This document shows positions 7,212-14,910 of a DNA stretch of 23,881 bases, piece by piece (the stretch's first letter is position 1; the number at the start of each line of letters is the position of its first letter). The notes beneath the pieces were generated by a model, which searched no databases, was not told the origin of the DNA, and saw only the letters and a list, made by a program, of their open reading frames with translations. The DNA is from an uncultured Treponema sp. (lineage in GTDB: Bacteria > Spirochaetota > Spirochaetia > Treponematales > Treponemataceae). The stretch is from positions 1-23,881 of the forward strand of contig CAKZZK010000335.1 of NCBI GenBank assembly GCA_937885235.1, written 5' to 3'. The position numbers and the translations under genes were made by a program.

Positions 7212-7898
7212 ATGGCTGATGACACGGTAATGCCATTGCTCGAACACAGGGAGCTTGTCCTTGTGTTCGAGCGATTTAAAAAGCAAAATCCCAATCCCCT
7301 GCCGGAGCTGGACGCTCCCAATCCGTACTGCTTTTTGCTGAGCGTAGTGCTGAGCGCGCAGGCAACGGACAAGTCTGTCAACGCCGCCACCGTGCCGCTT
7401 TACAAGATTGTGCAGAGCCCGCAGCAGATGCTAGAACTTGGAAAGGAGGGGCTCATCCCCTATATCCGTTCCATAGGGTTGTACAACAACAAGGCGGAAC
7501 ACATCATTGCGCTGAGCAAAAAGCTTGTAGAGGATTTTCATGGCGAAGTGCCTGCCACGCGCGAGGAGCTGATGACGCTGCCTGGTGTGGGGCGCAAGAC
7601 TGCCAACGTGGTGCTGAACGTGGTCTTCCATCAGCCTGCTATGCCTGTGGACACGCACCTGCTGCGCGTCTGCCCCAAGACAGGCATTGCCGCGGGGAAA
7701 ACTCCCCGTGAGGTGGAGGAGTCTCTGCTCGCCCGCGTGCCTGAAGAGTATCTGCTTTTTGCCCATCATTGGCTGCTTTTGCACGGGCGCTATGTGTGCA
7801 CGGCGCGCAAGCCGCACTGCGGGGACTGCATCATCAGCGATTTCTGCGTATATCGACGCTACCAGGTAAATCCTATGCCCGCCGCAAAGGTGTGGTAG
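7212..7898 (+). CDS. nth: Endonuclease III (base-excision DNA glycosylase/AP lyase)
   Basis: This 228-residue protein removes oxidised pyrimidines and nicks abasic sites. The helix-hairpin-helix is LPGVGRKTANVV with catalytic Lys129; the catalytic aspartate is Asp147 in VDTH. Four cysteines (196, 203, 206, 212) in the C-x6-C-x2-C-x5-C spacing bind a 4Fe-4S cluster. It starts four bases after the metK stop with an AAGG-like ribosome site. Its last 13 codons (from 7859) overlap the end of the opposite-strand outer-membrane gene, so the tail after the cluster is shared sequence and is not expected to be conserved. Confidence 0.97.
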   Translation: MADDTVMPLLEHRELVLVFERFKKQNPNPLPELDAPNPYCFLLSVVLSAQATDKSVNAATVPLYKIVQSPQQMLELGKEGLIPYIRSIGLYNNKAEHIIALSKKLVEDFHGEVPATREELMTLPGVGRKTANVVLNVVFHQPAMPVDTHLLRVCPKTGIAAGKTPREVEESLLARVPEEYLLFAHHWLLLHGRYVCTARKPHCGDCIISDFCVYRRYQVNPMPAAKVW

Positions 7899-9313
7899 CG
7901 CAGGTTTGGATGGTCATTGCTACCCTCGTGCCGCAGAAACAGCGACTCAAAGCTGTGGTTCCAGTTGTAGCCGTAGTTGACGTTGAGCATGAGCTTTCCC
8001 ATGATGAAGTCCACACCGCCGCCGACGGTAAAAACGCCGTCATAGTTTGTGTGGAAAGTCCCTTCGGCAATGAGGTAGGGGCGCATGAAGTTTTTCAGCA
8101 TGACGTTGAATCCTCCGTTGACGCTGAATGAGTAATCCACCCGTTCAAAGGAACCGTCGTAGTCATAGCCCGCGCCTCCGCCAAGGAAGCTGAAAGGTCC
8201 TATGCCGAAGTCAAGGTTTATTTTGAGAGCGTTAAGCGTGACGTTCCTCAGGTCAAATTCTTCAAGGTCTTCCCTGTACAGGAGGGTGTCGGTGGTCACA
8301 TAGATTGCGCGGCGTCCCTGCTGTGTGCCGAAAATAGGCAGCCCTTGATTACGCTCTTTTACCGGTTCGTAGAGCTGGTCTTCTTTTTCCAGCAGCTTGT
8401 TTATCCTCTCTATCTCGCTGTTTTTCTGTGCCTCGCTGCGCACCTCCTTTGTGGGGGAGATGATGAAGTTTTCCTGCGTGAGTTCCGCATGGCTGAATTT
8501 CTTGACGACTTTTCCTGTATCTGTGCGTATGATTTCGCATTCGAGGGGAATGAAGCGGTATTCCGAAGCATTTTTCCACTTGAGCACACGGAACGACAGC
8601 TTTGCATAGATAAGGGGGACTGCCTGCCTGAACAGGCTGTCTGCAACCACCACGTTGGTGATGAACTGCTCTCGTTCGCTCGTACCGCCGCCGTTTACGA
8701 AGGAGCTGTGCTTGCCTATGAGGTCTTGGTAGGGCAGTTCCACGCTGTGGCGGAAGAGGGTGGTGTAGCTGAAAAAGTTTGAGTAGATGTTTGTCTGCCA
8801 TGCCTGTATATTCTGGTCGTAGGAAGAGACACGGAGTATGAGGTTTCGCTCCAGAGAGGTGGCGGTATACGTAGTGCTTTCGAGTATCTGGTATTCTTCG
8901 TTGAGCGTCTCCATGATATTTCGTATTTCTGGGCTGTCTTCTTCGTAGTCATCGCTTTCCCTGAATTCCAGAATTTGCCGTTTAAGCCGCTCTATTTTCA
9001 GCACCTGCCTGAATGCCGCCATGGACTTGTCGGGCGTGGCTTCGATTATGGCAGGAGAGTGGTTATTTATAATCTGCGTGTAGCTCTGGATAAGCGCGTT
9101 CTGCTCTGCACTGCGGGTCGCGGCAAGCTCTGCATCCAGTGCGGCGTTTTCGGCATCGTCCTGATTTATCTGCTCCCGCTGCTCCATGATGATGGGTCCA
9201 AAGATATATTGATAGCCCCCCTGCCTGTTCGTCCACTGTCCCCCCTCCTGCTGGGAAAAGGCTGACGCGATGGAGAGAAAAACCGCTATGAAAACAGGAA
9301 AAACTCGCTTCAT
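7859..9313 (-). CDS. Putative outer-membrane beta-barrel protein with N-terminal coiled-coil region
   Basis: This 484-residue protein starts with a signal peptide (MKRVFPVF to ASAFS). The mature N-terminal half has Glu/Gln/Ala-rich helical stretches likely to form coiled coil. The last 115 or so residues alternate hydrophobic and polar residues with many Gly, Tyr and Phe (GGGAGYDYD, VNVNYGYNWN-like strands) and end in the aromatic GIGFTW, a usual finish for an outer-membrane barrel. I do not recognise the family. The start at 9313 has GGAGGT directly before it, an unusually short spacing. It lies 14 bases downstream of the GNAT-Nudix stop, so the two are probably co-transcribed. The C-terminus overlaps nth by 40 bases. 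Barrel function is inferred from composition only. Confidence 0.85.
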   Translation of the reverse strand: MKRVFPVFIAVFLSIASAFSQQEGGQWTNRQGGYQYIFGPIIMEQREQINQDDAENAALDAELAATRSAEQNALIQSYTQIINNHSPAIIEATPDKSMAAFRQVLKIERLKRQILEFRESDDYEEDSPEIRNIMETLNEEYQILESTTYTATSLERNLILRVSSYDQNIQAWQTNIYSNFFSYTTLFRHSVELPYQDLIGKHSSFVNGGGTSEREQFITNVVVADSLFRQAVPLIYAKLSFRVLKWKNASEYRFIPLECEIIRTDTGKVVKKFSHAELTQENFIISPTKEVRSEAQKNSEIERINKLLEKEDQLYEPVKERNQGLPIFGTQQGRRAIYVTTDTLLYREDLEEFDLRNVTLNALKINLDFGIGPFSFLGGGAGYDYDGSFERVDYSFSVNGGFNVMLKNFMRPYLIAEGTFHTNYDGVFTVGGGVDFIMGKLMLNVNYGYNWNHSFESLFLRHEGSNDHPNLRYHTFAAGIGFTW

Positions 9314-9327
9314 ACCTCCATTGTAAA

Positions 9328-10461
9328 TCATTCTGAATACGAGGGCAAGGGCGGCTTTGGGCATTTTCTTTCGAAAGCTTTTGCAAAAAGAAGGTCTATA
9401 AGTTCGGGTTCATAGTCTATAAAAGTTCCCTGCGCTATCATTGTTTTTATGGCATCTTTGTCCGCCCATTTTATTTCCTGCACCTCGCTTTGTTCAAGTG
9501 TAAAGCTTTCTATAGGACGGTTCGTATGGGCGATGTAATAGTCATCAAATCCCAGATTGTAGTGTACGGTGAGGATGGGACGGGCAAAAGCCTGTGAATG
9601 TCCCAGTTCTTCCCTTAATTCTCTGGAGGCAGCCTGGTCACTGGATTCTCCCGCGTCTACGGCACCTGCGGCTGACAGGTCCCACAAGCCTGCATACCAT
9701 CTTTTACTTTTGCTTCTCAGTTGAACGAGCATCTGGTTTTTACCGTTAAAAAGGCAGATGTGTACAACATTTTGGTATAGCTCCGCTTGCTCACCGCACG
9801 GCGAGCCCCTTAAAAGCGTGATTCCCGTTGGAATGCGGTTTTTGGTGTAGGCATCGATGATTTCTTGCTCCGCGGCAGGTTCTTTTATATCCGCAATATG
9901 CTTCTGCATGTAAACCATGTCATACCACAGCCCAAATTTTTTCGCACAGTTTTTAAAATACCCTGCAAACGAAAACCCTATACGGCGGTGAAAATAGATG
10001 CTGTCTGCCGTGAGGTAGGGATCTGGGCTTCTGTGTGTTGCAGCAATGCACGCATATACTGTGGTAAAGCCCATTTTTTTTAGCCTCTGTTCAAGTTCCG
10101 CGTACAGTTTTTTACCAAGCCCTGCTTTCCGTGCGTCTTTGCGAATGTAGATAGAAAGCTCGACACTGCAATCATAAGCCTTTCTTTGACGGAATGGACC
10201 TGCATAAGCATAAGCTAAAACCGCTCCATCCCGTACCGCTACTATGTATGGAAATTTCTGAGAAATATCAGCTATGCGCTGGGAAAATTCTCCTGCGGAA
10301 GGAACCTCGTATTCAAATGTTATTGCAGTTTCTTCTATATATGGTGCGTAGATTTCTAAAAGCTGAGGAGCATCGTCTTGCACTGCGTCCCTAAAAGAAA
10401 TGTCCTGACTGTCCATTTTGCAAAGACTATCACGAAGACTGATTTTCGGCAATATATTCAT
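9328..10461 (-). CDS. GNAT acetyltransferase-Nudix hydrolase fusion
   Basis: This 377-residue cytoplasmic protein has two enzyme domains. Residues about 18-185 are a GNAT acetyltransferase of the phosphinothricin-acetyltransferase-like group, with the acetyl-CoA segment ARKAGLGKKL near residue 110 and THRSPDPY further on. Residues about 200-355 are a Nudix domain with a perfect Nudix box (266-287, G-x5-E-x7-RELREELG), preceded by RIPTG and WDLSA motifs like YfcD-type and isopentenyl-isomerase-like members. The start at 10461 has GAGGG (10472-10468) six bases upstream; a later ATG at 10416 (MDSQD) begins the GNAT fold directly and is possible. The substrates of both halves are unknown. The fusion suggests a metabolite detoxification or house-cleaning role. 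Confidence 0.92.
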   Translation of the reverse strand: MNILPKISLRDSLCKMDSQDISFRDAVQDDAPQLLEIYAPYIEETAITFEYEVPSAGEFSQRIADISQKFPYIVAVRDGAVLAYAYAGPFRQRKAYDCSVELSIYIRKDARKAGLGKKLYAELEQRLKKMGFTTVYACIAATHRSPDPYLTADSIYFHRRIGFSFAGYFKNCAKKFGLWYDMVYMQKHIADIKEPAAEQEIIDAYTKNRIPTGITLLRGSPCGEQAELYQNVVHICLFNGKNQMLVQLRSKSKRWYAGLWDLSAAGAVDAGESSDQAASRELREELGHSQAFARPILTVHYNLGFDDYYIAHTNRPIESFTLEQSEVQEIKWADKDAIKTMIAQGTFIDYEPELIDLLFAKAFERKCPKPPLPSYSE

Positions 10462-10510
10462 CGCTTTCCCTCGCCAATTCAGAACCATCAGAAGCGTGGG
10501 AACGCTGTTC

Positions 10511-10539
10511 TTGCTTTTAATCGCTAAATGCGCTATGGT
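10511..10539 (+). promoter_or_regulatory. Promoter of the MscS gene
   Basis: TTGCTT (10511-10516), a 17-base spacer and TATGGT (10534-10539) precede a strong GGGAGGAG ribosome site at 10542-10549 and the ATG at 10557. Confidence 0.5.
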
Positions 10540-10556
10540 AGCGGGAGGAGTTTTTT

Positions 10557-11504
10557 ATGGGCGAAACATTGGAAAAAGCACCGGAAGTGGTGCAGAATAC
10601 CGTTGAAGTAGTGTCAACGGTGACGGAAAATGTGGTTGAAGAGACAAAAAGCCTGATGCATGTCAACGATTTGCTCAAGTATCTCACTGCGGCAAATTTG
10701 ATGCACGTTGCTACTAGCCTGATTGTGATCTTCATTTTCTTTATTGTCTTCCATATTATTAAAAAGATAATAGGCAAAGGGCTTGCAGACAAGATAAAGC
10801 CCCACACAGCAGTCCTGCTGGGCAAAACATTCTCGTACCTCTTCTGGATCCTCATCGGCATGTACGTGCTGAGCCTCTTCGGGGTAAACTTTACCGCCAT
10901 CTGGGGCGCAGCCGGGGTTGCGGGACTTGCAATAGGTTTTGCCGCCCAGACCAGCGTGAGCAATATCATCAGCGGCGTCTTTGTGCTGAGCGAAAAGGCG
11001 CTCAAAATAGGCGACTACATCACCGTGGGAGGAGTGAGCGGCTCGGTAGACAGCATAGACCTGCTGAGCATCAAAATCCATACCCCAGACAACCAGATGG
11101 TGCGCATTCCAAACAGCTCCATCATCAACGGCAACCTCATCAACTACAACTACTTCCCCATCCGCCGCTATACCTTTGACCTGACCATTGCCTACGATTC
11201 GGACATGCAGCTTGTCCTCGACACGCTGAAAAAAGTCCCCTCGCTGTGCACCACCATCCTGGAAGATCCCGCTCCGCTCATCTACTATGATGAATTGCAG
11301 GGAAGCGGCATTGACCTTAAATTCTGCGTGTGGTTCAACTGCAGCGACCTCTTCAAGGCAAAGACAGAAGTGTTTATGAATATCATCAAGGTCTGCCGTG
11401 AGGCAAATATCGAAATCCCGTACACAAAGATAGATGTAGACCTGTATACGGTGGAAAAAAAGGTGGTGACAGTCCCTGTAGTTCCCGCACAGGCAGAAGT
11501 GTAA
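10557..11504 (+). CDS. mscS: Small-conductance mechanosensitive channel, MscS family
   Basis: This 315-residue inner-membrane channel opens under membrane tension to release solutes during osmotic downshock. It has a polar N-terminal region of about 45 residues, then TM1 (50-70), TM2 (91-110) and the pore helix TM3 (114-143), whose AGVAGLAIGFAAQTSVSNI pattern of small residues is the MscS hallmark. The cytoplasmic beta domain and C-terminal cage follow. The length is slightly above the 286 residues of E. coli MscS because of the N-terminal extension. The ribosome site and promoter are good. It is divergent from the GNAT-Nudix gene and stands alone. Confidence 0.96.
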   Translation: MGETLEKAPEVVQNTVEVVSTVTENVVEETKSLMHVNDLLKYLTAANLMHVATSLIVIFIFFIVFHIIKKIIGKGLADKIKPHTAVLLGKTFSYLFWILIGMYVLSLFGVNFTAIWGAAGVAGLAIGFAAQTSVSNIISGVFVLSEKALKIGDYITVGGVSGSVDSIDLLSIKIHTPDNQMVRIPNSSIINGNLINYNYFPIRRYTFDLTIAYDSDMQLVLDTLKKVPSLCTTILEDPAPLIYYDELQGSGIDLKFCVWFNCSDLFKAKTEVFMNIIKVCREANIEIPYTKIDVDLYTVEKKVVTVPVVPAQAEV

Positions 11505-11576
11505 AATATAAGAAATTTTAAAAAAATTTGCACAGTTGTGTGAAAAACTGTATGGCGGCTCAGATTAGTATGGTAT

Positions 11577-12137
11577 ATGGAAAAACTATATCGCATTATC
11601 GCCGCCGTACAGCTTCTGCTGTGTGCGCTTGTTGCCGGATGCAGCTCTCCTGCCTTTGACGATGCAGAGACCGTGTCAGTCGTGATTCCCCGCTCCCTGC
11701 CCGAAGCTCAAACGGGGACGTGGAAGCTTGTCTGCGCGGACTCCTTTGGCGACTGTCGGGAAACAGAGCTGCAAGCGCTTGATGCCGCCCTCGCTACATT
11801 CGCGCGGAACAGCCCTGCCGCAATCCTTGCCTATCCGCTTGCTGCGGATAAAAGCCCTCTGGGACAACCCCTTGGCGCCATCTATCCATTCAGCACAGAA
11901 CTGGACGAGCGCAATGGTTTTGCCGCCTCCGTGCTCTGCTCACTTTATAATCCTGCCGATGGAATATATTCCGCCGAGATTGCGGAGAACATCCGCCACT
12001 TCAACTGGCCAAAGTTCATGGAGCTGTGCGCATCCTACGATGACCCGTGGCTCATACAGGAAGAGCGGATAAAAGAAGCCATACGCAAGGGACGATTCAA
12101 AAAAACGGATATAAAGATAGACGTAAAAAAGGACTAG
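11577..12137 (+). CDS. Lipoprotein of unknown function
   Basis: This 186-residue protein has the signal sequence MEKLYRII to LVAGC, with the lipobox cysteine at residue 22. The mature part has no domain that I recognise. It contains a region typical of a small alpha/beta fold and a basic, lysine-rich C-terminus (KKTDIKIDVKKD). No clear ribosome site precedes the ATG; a weak -10 like TAGTAT (11566-11571) lies five bases upstream. It is followed by a second lipoprotein that has its own promoter inside the end of this gene. The two may work together in the envelope, but nothing in the sequence shows how. Confidence 0.82.
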   Translation: MEKLYRIIAAVQLLLCALVAGCSSPAFDDAETVSVVIPRSLPEAQTGTWKLVCADSFGDCRETELQALDAALATFARNSPAAILAYPLAADKSPLGQPLGAIYPFSTELDERNGFAASVLCSLYNPADGIYSAEIAENIRHFNWPKFMELCASYDDPWLIQEERIKEAIRKGRFKKTDIKIDVKKD

Positions 12138-12146
12138 TTGTATAAT
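12118..12146 (+). promoter_or_regulatory. Promoter abutting the second lipoprotein start
   Basis: TAGACG (12118-12123, 4 of 6), a 17-base spacer and a perfect TATAAT (12141-12146) end only six bases before the ATG at 12153. The -35 box lies inside the end of the preceding gene. Transcription would begin at or next to the start codon, so a leaderless mRNA is likely, although GAGGGA in the gap could mimic a ribosome site. Confidence 0.55.
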
Positions 12147-12152
12147 GAGGGA

Positions 12153-13352
12153 ATGAATAAGCCCTCCTTTGTCAGCAAGTTCTTTCTGCTTGCCGTGCTG
12201 CCTGCCACACTGCTTGTTTCCTGCAGGAAGGAAAGGCAGCCCTCGCTTCATGACGGCATTTCAGATTTACAGCAGATATCATTCGTTCAAAAAAGCCACC
12301 GCTGGTATTATTTTACACGGGATTCTTTTGCCCAGACAGACCTGCCCCAGAAGGCGCCGCAGGTGATGGAGCAGCCGTGGACCGAGGCGGTGCGCATTTC
12401 CTCCGCAGCCAGCGTGCCCTTAAAAGACAGCGCGTCTTCCCCCTTTGGCGCGTATGCGGTGGTGAACCGCATGGGCATACTTGCTTTCAACGATGACAGC
12501 ATAGATATCTACACAGACCCTACCATATTCCCCGCCGTCACTGCCGACCAGCTCGTGTTCAGCGGAGGCATACCTGTGTTCTACCTGTACCGCAGCTCTT
12601 TCTTTAACGAAAGCAATGAAACGCGCTCTGAGACACAGCCCTTTTTGGTTGAATTCAACCCTCAGACCAAGATTTTCTTTCCCCTTGTGTCCTATAAAAA
12701 TCTTAAACTGGAAGATGATGAGGAAATCATCGGCTACTTCTGGGATGGCGAAACCTGGACCTGCTCTTCAAAGCGCATTGCAGACAGGCTTGTGGAATTC
12801 AAATACTTCCTCTGGCAGCCGCTGGTGGAACTGACGGAGCTTTCCCCCGCCTTTTCCGCTGATTACTATATCTTCAAGAATGCCACGGAGGAGGAGTACC
12901 GCCGCCTGAATATGCCACGGCTCTTTTCATCCGCCCCTCCCGAACTGAAATCCCTCGTGTCTTCTATACCGAGCGAGTTCACCTTCTATGTTTCGTGGCG
13001 GGATGTGTCGGGCACAAGCCCCGTAAATTACTATCAGCAGGGAACAAACAGCACGAGCGTAAACGCAAAGGGGCTCTGCGATTCAGCTTCCGGTTACGAC
13101 GTAATCGTCTTTGCCGACGGCACCACCTACCTGCGCAACAACCGCGCCACAGACGGCGAGCAGTCCATCTTCGCCTTCCGTCTCCCCCTCCTCCCCGCAG
13201 GCTATACCTACGGAGAGGTCGCCATCACCGGCAACACCCTCTACGTAGGCTGGGAAGAAAATATCTTCTATAAAACCGTGCGTTCTGGATTTATTCAGAT
13301 AAACATCTCGCAGGTTATCAACACTATTTTACAAACCTCACAAGATTCTTAG
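12153..13352 (+). CDS. Large lipoprotein of unknown function
   Basis: This 399-residue protein has a signal sequence ending in LLVSC with the lipid-bearing cysteine at residue 24. The mature part is rich in aromatic residues and beta-strand patterns (WYYF, YFLWQPL, YVGWEENIFY), which could fit a beta-propeller or sandwich, but I recognise no family. The frame is open from TTG at 12138, directly after the previous stop; the ATG at 12153 is preferred because the -10 box covers the earlier codons and the signal peptide begins cleanly there. Its last 29 bases overlap the end of the convergent solute-binding protein gene. Confidence 0.85.
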   Translation: MNKPSFVSKFFLLAVLPATLLVSCRKERQPSLHDGISDLQQISFVQKSHRWYYFTRDSFAQTDLPQKAPQVMEQPWTEAVRISSAASVPLKDSASSPFGAYAVVNRMGILAFNDDSIDIYTDPTIFPAVTADQLVFSGGIPVFYLYRSSFFNESNETRSETQPFLVEFNPQTKIFFPLVSYKNLKLEDDEEIIGYFWDGETWTCSSKRIADRLVEFKYFLWQPLVELTELSPAFSADYYIFKNATEEEYRRLNMPRLFSSAPPELKSLVSSIPSEFTFYVSWRDVSGTSPVNYYQQGTNSTSVNAKGLCDSASGYDVIVFADGTTYLRNNRATDGEQSIFAFRLPLLPAGYTYGEVAITGNTLYVGWEENIFYKTVRSGFIQINISQVINTILQTSQDS

Positions 13353-14910
13353 TAGTAGGCTCCGGCTTCTTAATGTAAAGATACTTATAAGGATGCAGGT
13401 CAAGCGCGTTAGGCTGCCACCCGCCAATGCACGTCAAATCTATGAAGTGCATGCTCACCGGGTGGTAGACTGGAATCAGCATACAGTCATCGAGAAGCAT
13501 GGACTCCGCCTTTGCAAGCAGGGCGTTGTGCTCCTCCGAGGAGTCTGCGCGGGAAGCCTGTACGAGCAGGTCATCAAATGCCGCATTATTGTAGTTGGAA
13601 ACATTGAGCGAAGAGTCGCTTCGAAAGAGTTCCAGAAAAGCGAGGGGGTCTGCGAAGTCCCCGATCCATGAATACGAGAAGATGTCAGCATCCCACTCGG
13701 GAATGCGGGCGTTGTAGTCGTAGACAGGTGCTGTCTCCACAACGAGGTCCACGCCGAGCGGCTGCCATGCTGCCTTGAGTTTTTCCGCAAGCGTCTTCAT
13801 GAATTCGTTTTCGCTTATGCCGAAGGTGATGGTAATCCGCTCATCGTATGAGAGACCTGCCCTCTCCCGCGCCTTGTTCATCAGCGCGATGGCATCATCG
13901 GCATCGTAGTCCTCAAAGCCCGTGACGGAGGGATAGCCCGAAAGCGGGTAGACCAGCGTGCTTGCGGGGACAGTGATGCCTTCCCTGAGCTTGTCGTAGG
14001 GAACGGCTTCCAGCAGCGCTTCGCGGAACTCCTTGCTGTTCCACGGCTTGTTCTGCATCTTGAAGAAGATGAAATAGGTGCCGAATTCCGCAAAGACCTG
14101 AACGGAATCGCGGTTGATGATTTTTGCCGCATTTGCGTTGGCTTCGGAAATCCAGTCGATTTTTCCCGTGTTGAAGAGGTAGGCGTTTTCATCCAGATCA
14201 TCGCTCTGCACGATGGTAACGCCGGGAATGCGTATCTGAGCTGCCCCGTAGTAGTAGGGGTTTTTGACCATCTCAAGCTTTTCATCTTTGTAGGATTTGA
14301 GCATAAAAGGCCCGCTGTAGGCGTCCTGCTTCTTGCTCAGCACGCAGAAAGCGTGATGGCAGAGAATGCGCGGCAAATGCTCCGCCGGTTCCTCCAGATG
14401 AACCACAAGCGTGGTGTCATTGCGCACGATGATGCCGACATCTTCTGCCTTGCCGCTGCCCGTGCGGTATGCCCGCGCTCCCTCTATGCTGTCGAGCAGG
14501 GAAGCGTAGGGGGCATCTTTGGTGGCGAGGAGCTTGAGCCAGGAGTCCCGCACGCTTTTCGCCGTGATTGCCTCGCCGTTGCTGAATTTTGCGTCGCTGC
14601 GCAGCGTGAAGGTCCAGCGCTTTTTGTTGCGGGATATTTTGTAGGAGGTGCAGAGTGCGTTGAGCGGCTCCAGCGTGGCGGGGTCGTAAGAAAAGAGCCC
14701 TTCGTACAGACCGGAAAGCAGCTGCGCCTCCGAGGTATAGCTCGCCGTATGCGGGTTCAGGTCGTAGCGGTGCGACATGGACAGCACCGTTACCGTCCGC
14801 TGACCGTCATCTTCCTTTACCGCAGCCTTGCCCTTGGCAGGGGCGGCGTTTATGTCTGCCGCTATGAGCAGCAGCGAGCAGAATGCCGCAATGCAATGTC
14901 GTTTCATCAT
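13324..14910 (-). CDS. Extracellular solute-binding protein, family 5 (peptide-binding type)
   Basis: This 528-residue protein has the layout of OppA/DppA-type binding proteins. After a signal peptide (MMKRHC to INAAP) come the YEGLFSYDPATLEPLNALCTSYKISRNKKRWTF-type region near residue 70, the FSNGEAITAKSVRDSW motif, and the C-terminal lobe with a D-A-D-I-F-S-Y-S-W-like segment. It should bind a peptide or similar ligand in the periplasm. Unlike many relatives it has no lipobox cysteine. No permease or ATPase genes flank it, so it may serve a transporter encoded elsewhere or act as a sensor. The start overlaps the stop of the upstream gene (ATGA), implying translational coupling with the 468-residue protein. 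Confidence 0.93.
   Translation of the reverse strand: MMKRHCIAAFCSLLLIAADINAAPAKGKAAVKEDDGQRTVTVLSMSHRYDLNPHTASYTSEAQLLSGLYEGLFSYDPATLEPLNALCTSYKISRNKKRWTFTLRSDAKFSNGEAITAKSVRDSWLKLLATKDAPYASLLDSIEGARAYRTGSGKAEDVGIIVRNDTTLVVHLEEPAEHLPRILCHHAFCVLSKKQDAYSGPFMLKSYKDEKLEMVKNPYYYGAAQIRIPGVTIVQSDDLDENAYLFNTGKIDWISEANANAAKIINRDSVQVFAEFGTYFIFFKMQNKPWNSKEFREALLEAVPYDKLREGITVPASTLVYPLSGYPSVTGFEDYDADDAIALMNKARERAGLSYDERITITFGISENEFMKTLAEKLKAAWQPLGVDLVVETAPVYDYNARIPEWDADIFSYSWIGDFADPLAFLELFRSDSSLNVSNYNNAAFDDLLVQASRADSSEEHNALLAKAESMLLDDCMLIPVYHPVSMHFIDLTCIGGWQPNALDLHPYKYLYIKKPEPTTKNLVRFVK

Noticed and set aside
6014..7390. 458-residue minus-strand frame over metK and the start of nth
   Set aside because: It is antisense to two certain genes and shows no family motif.
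11508..11530. AT-rich inverted repeat after mscS as a terminator
   Set aside because: The stem contains no GC pairs and would be too weak.
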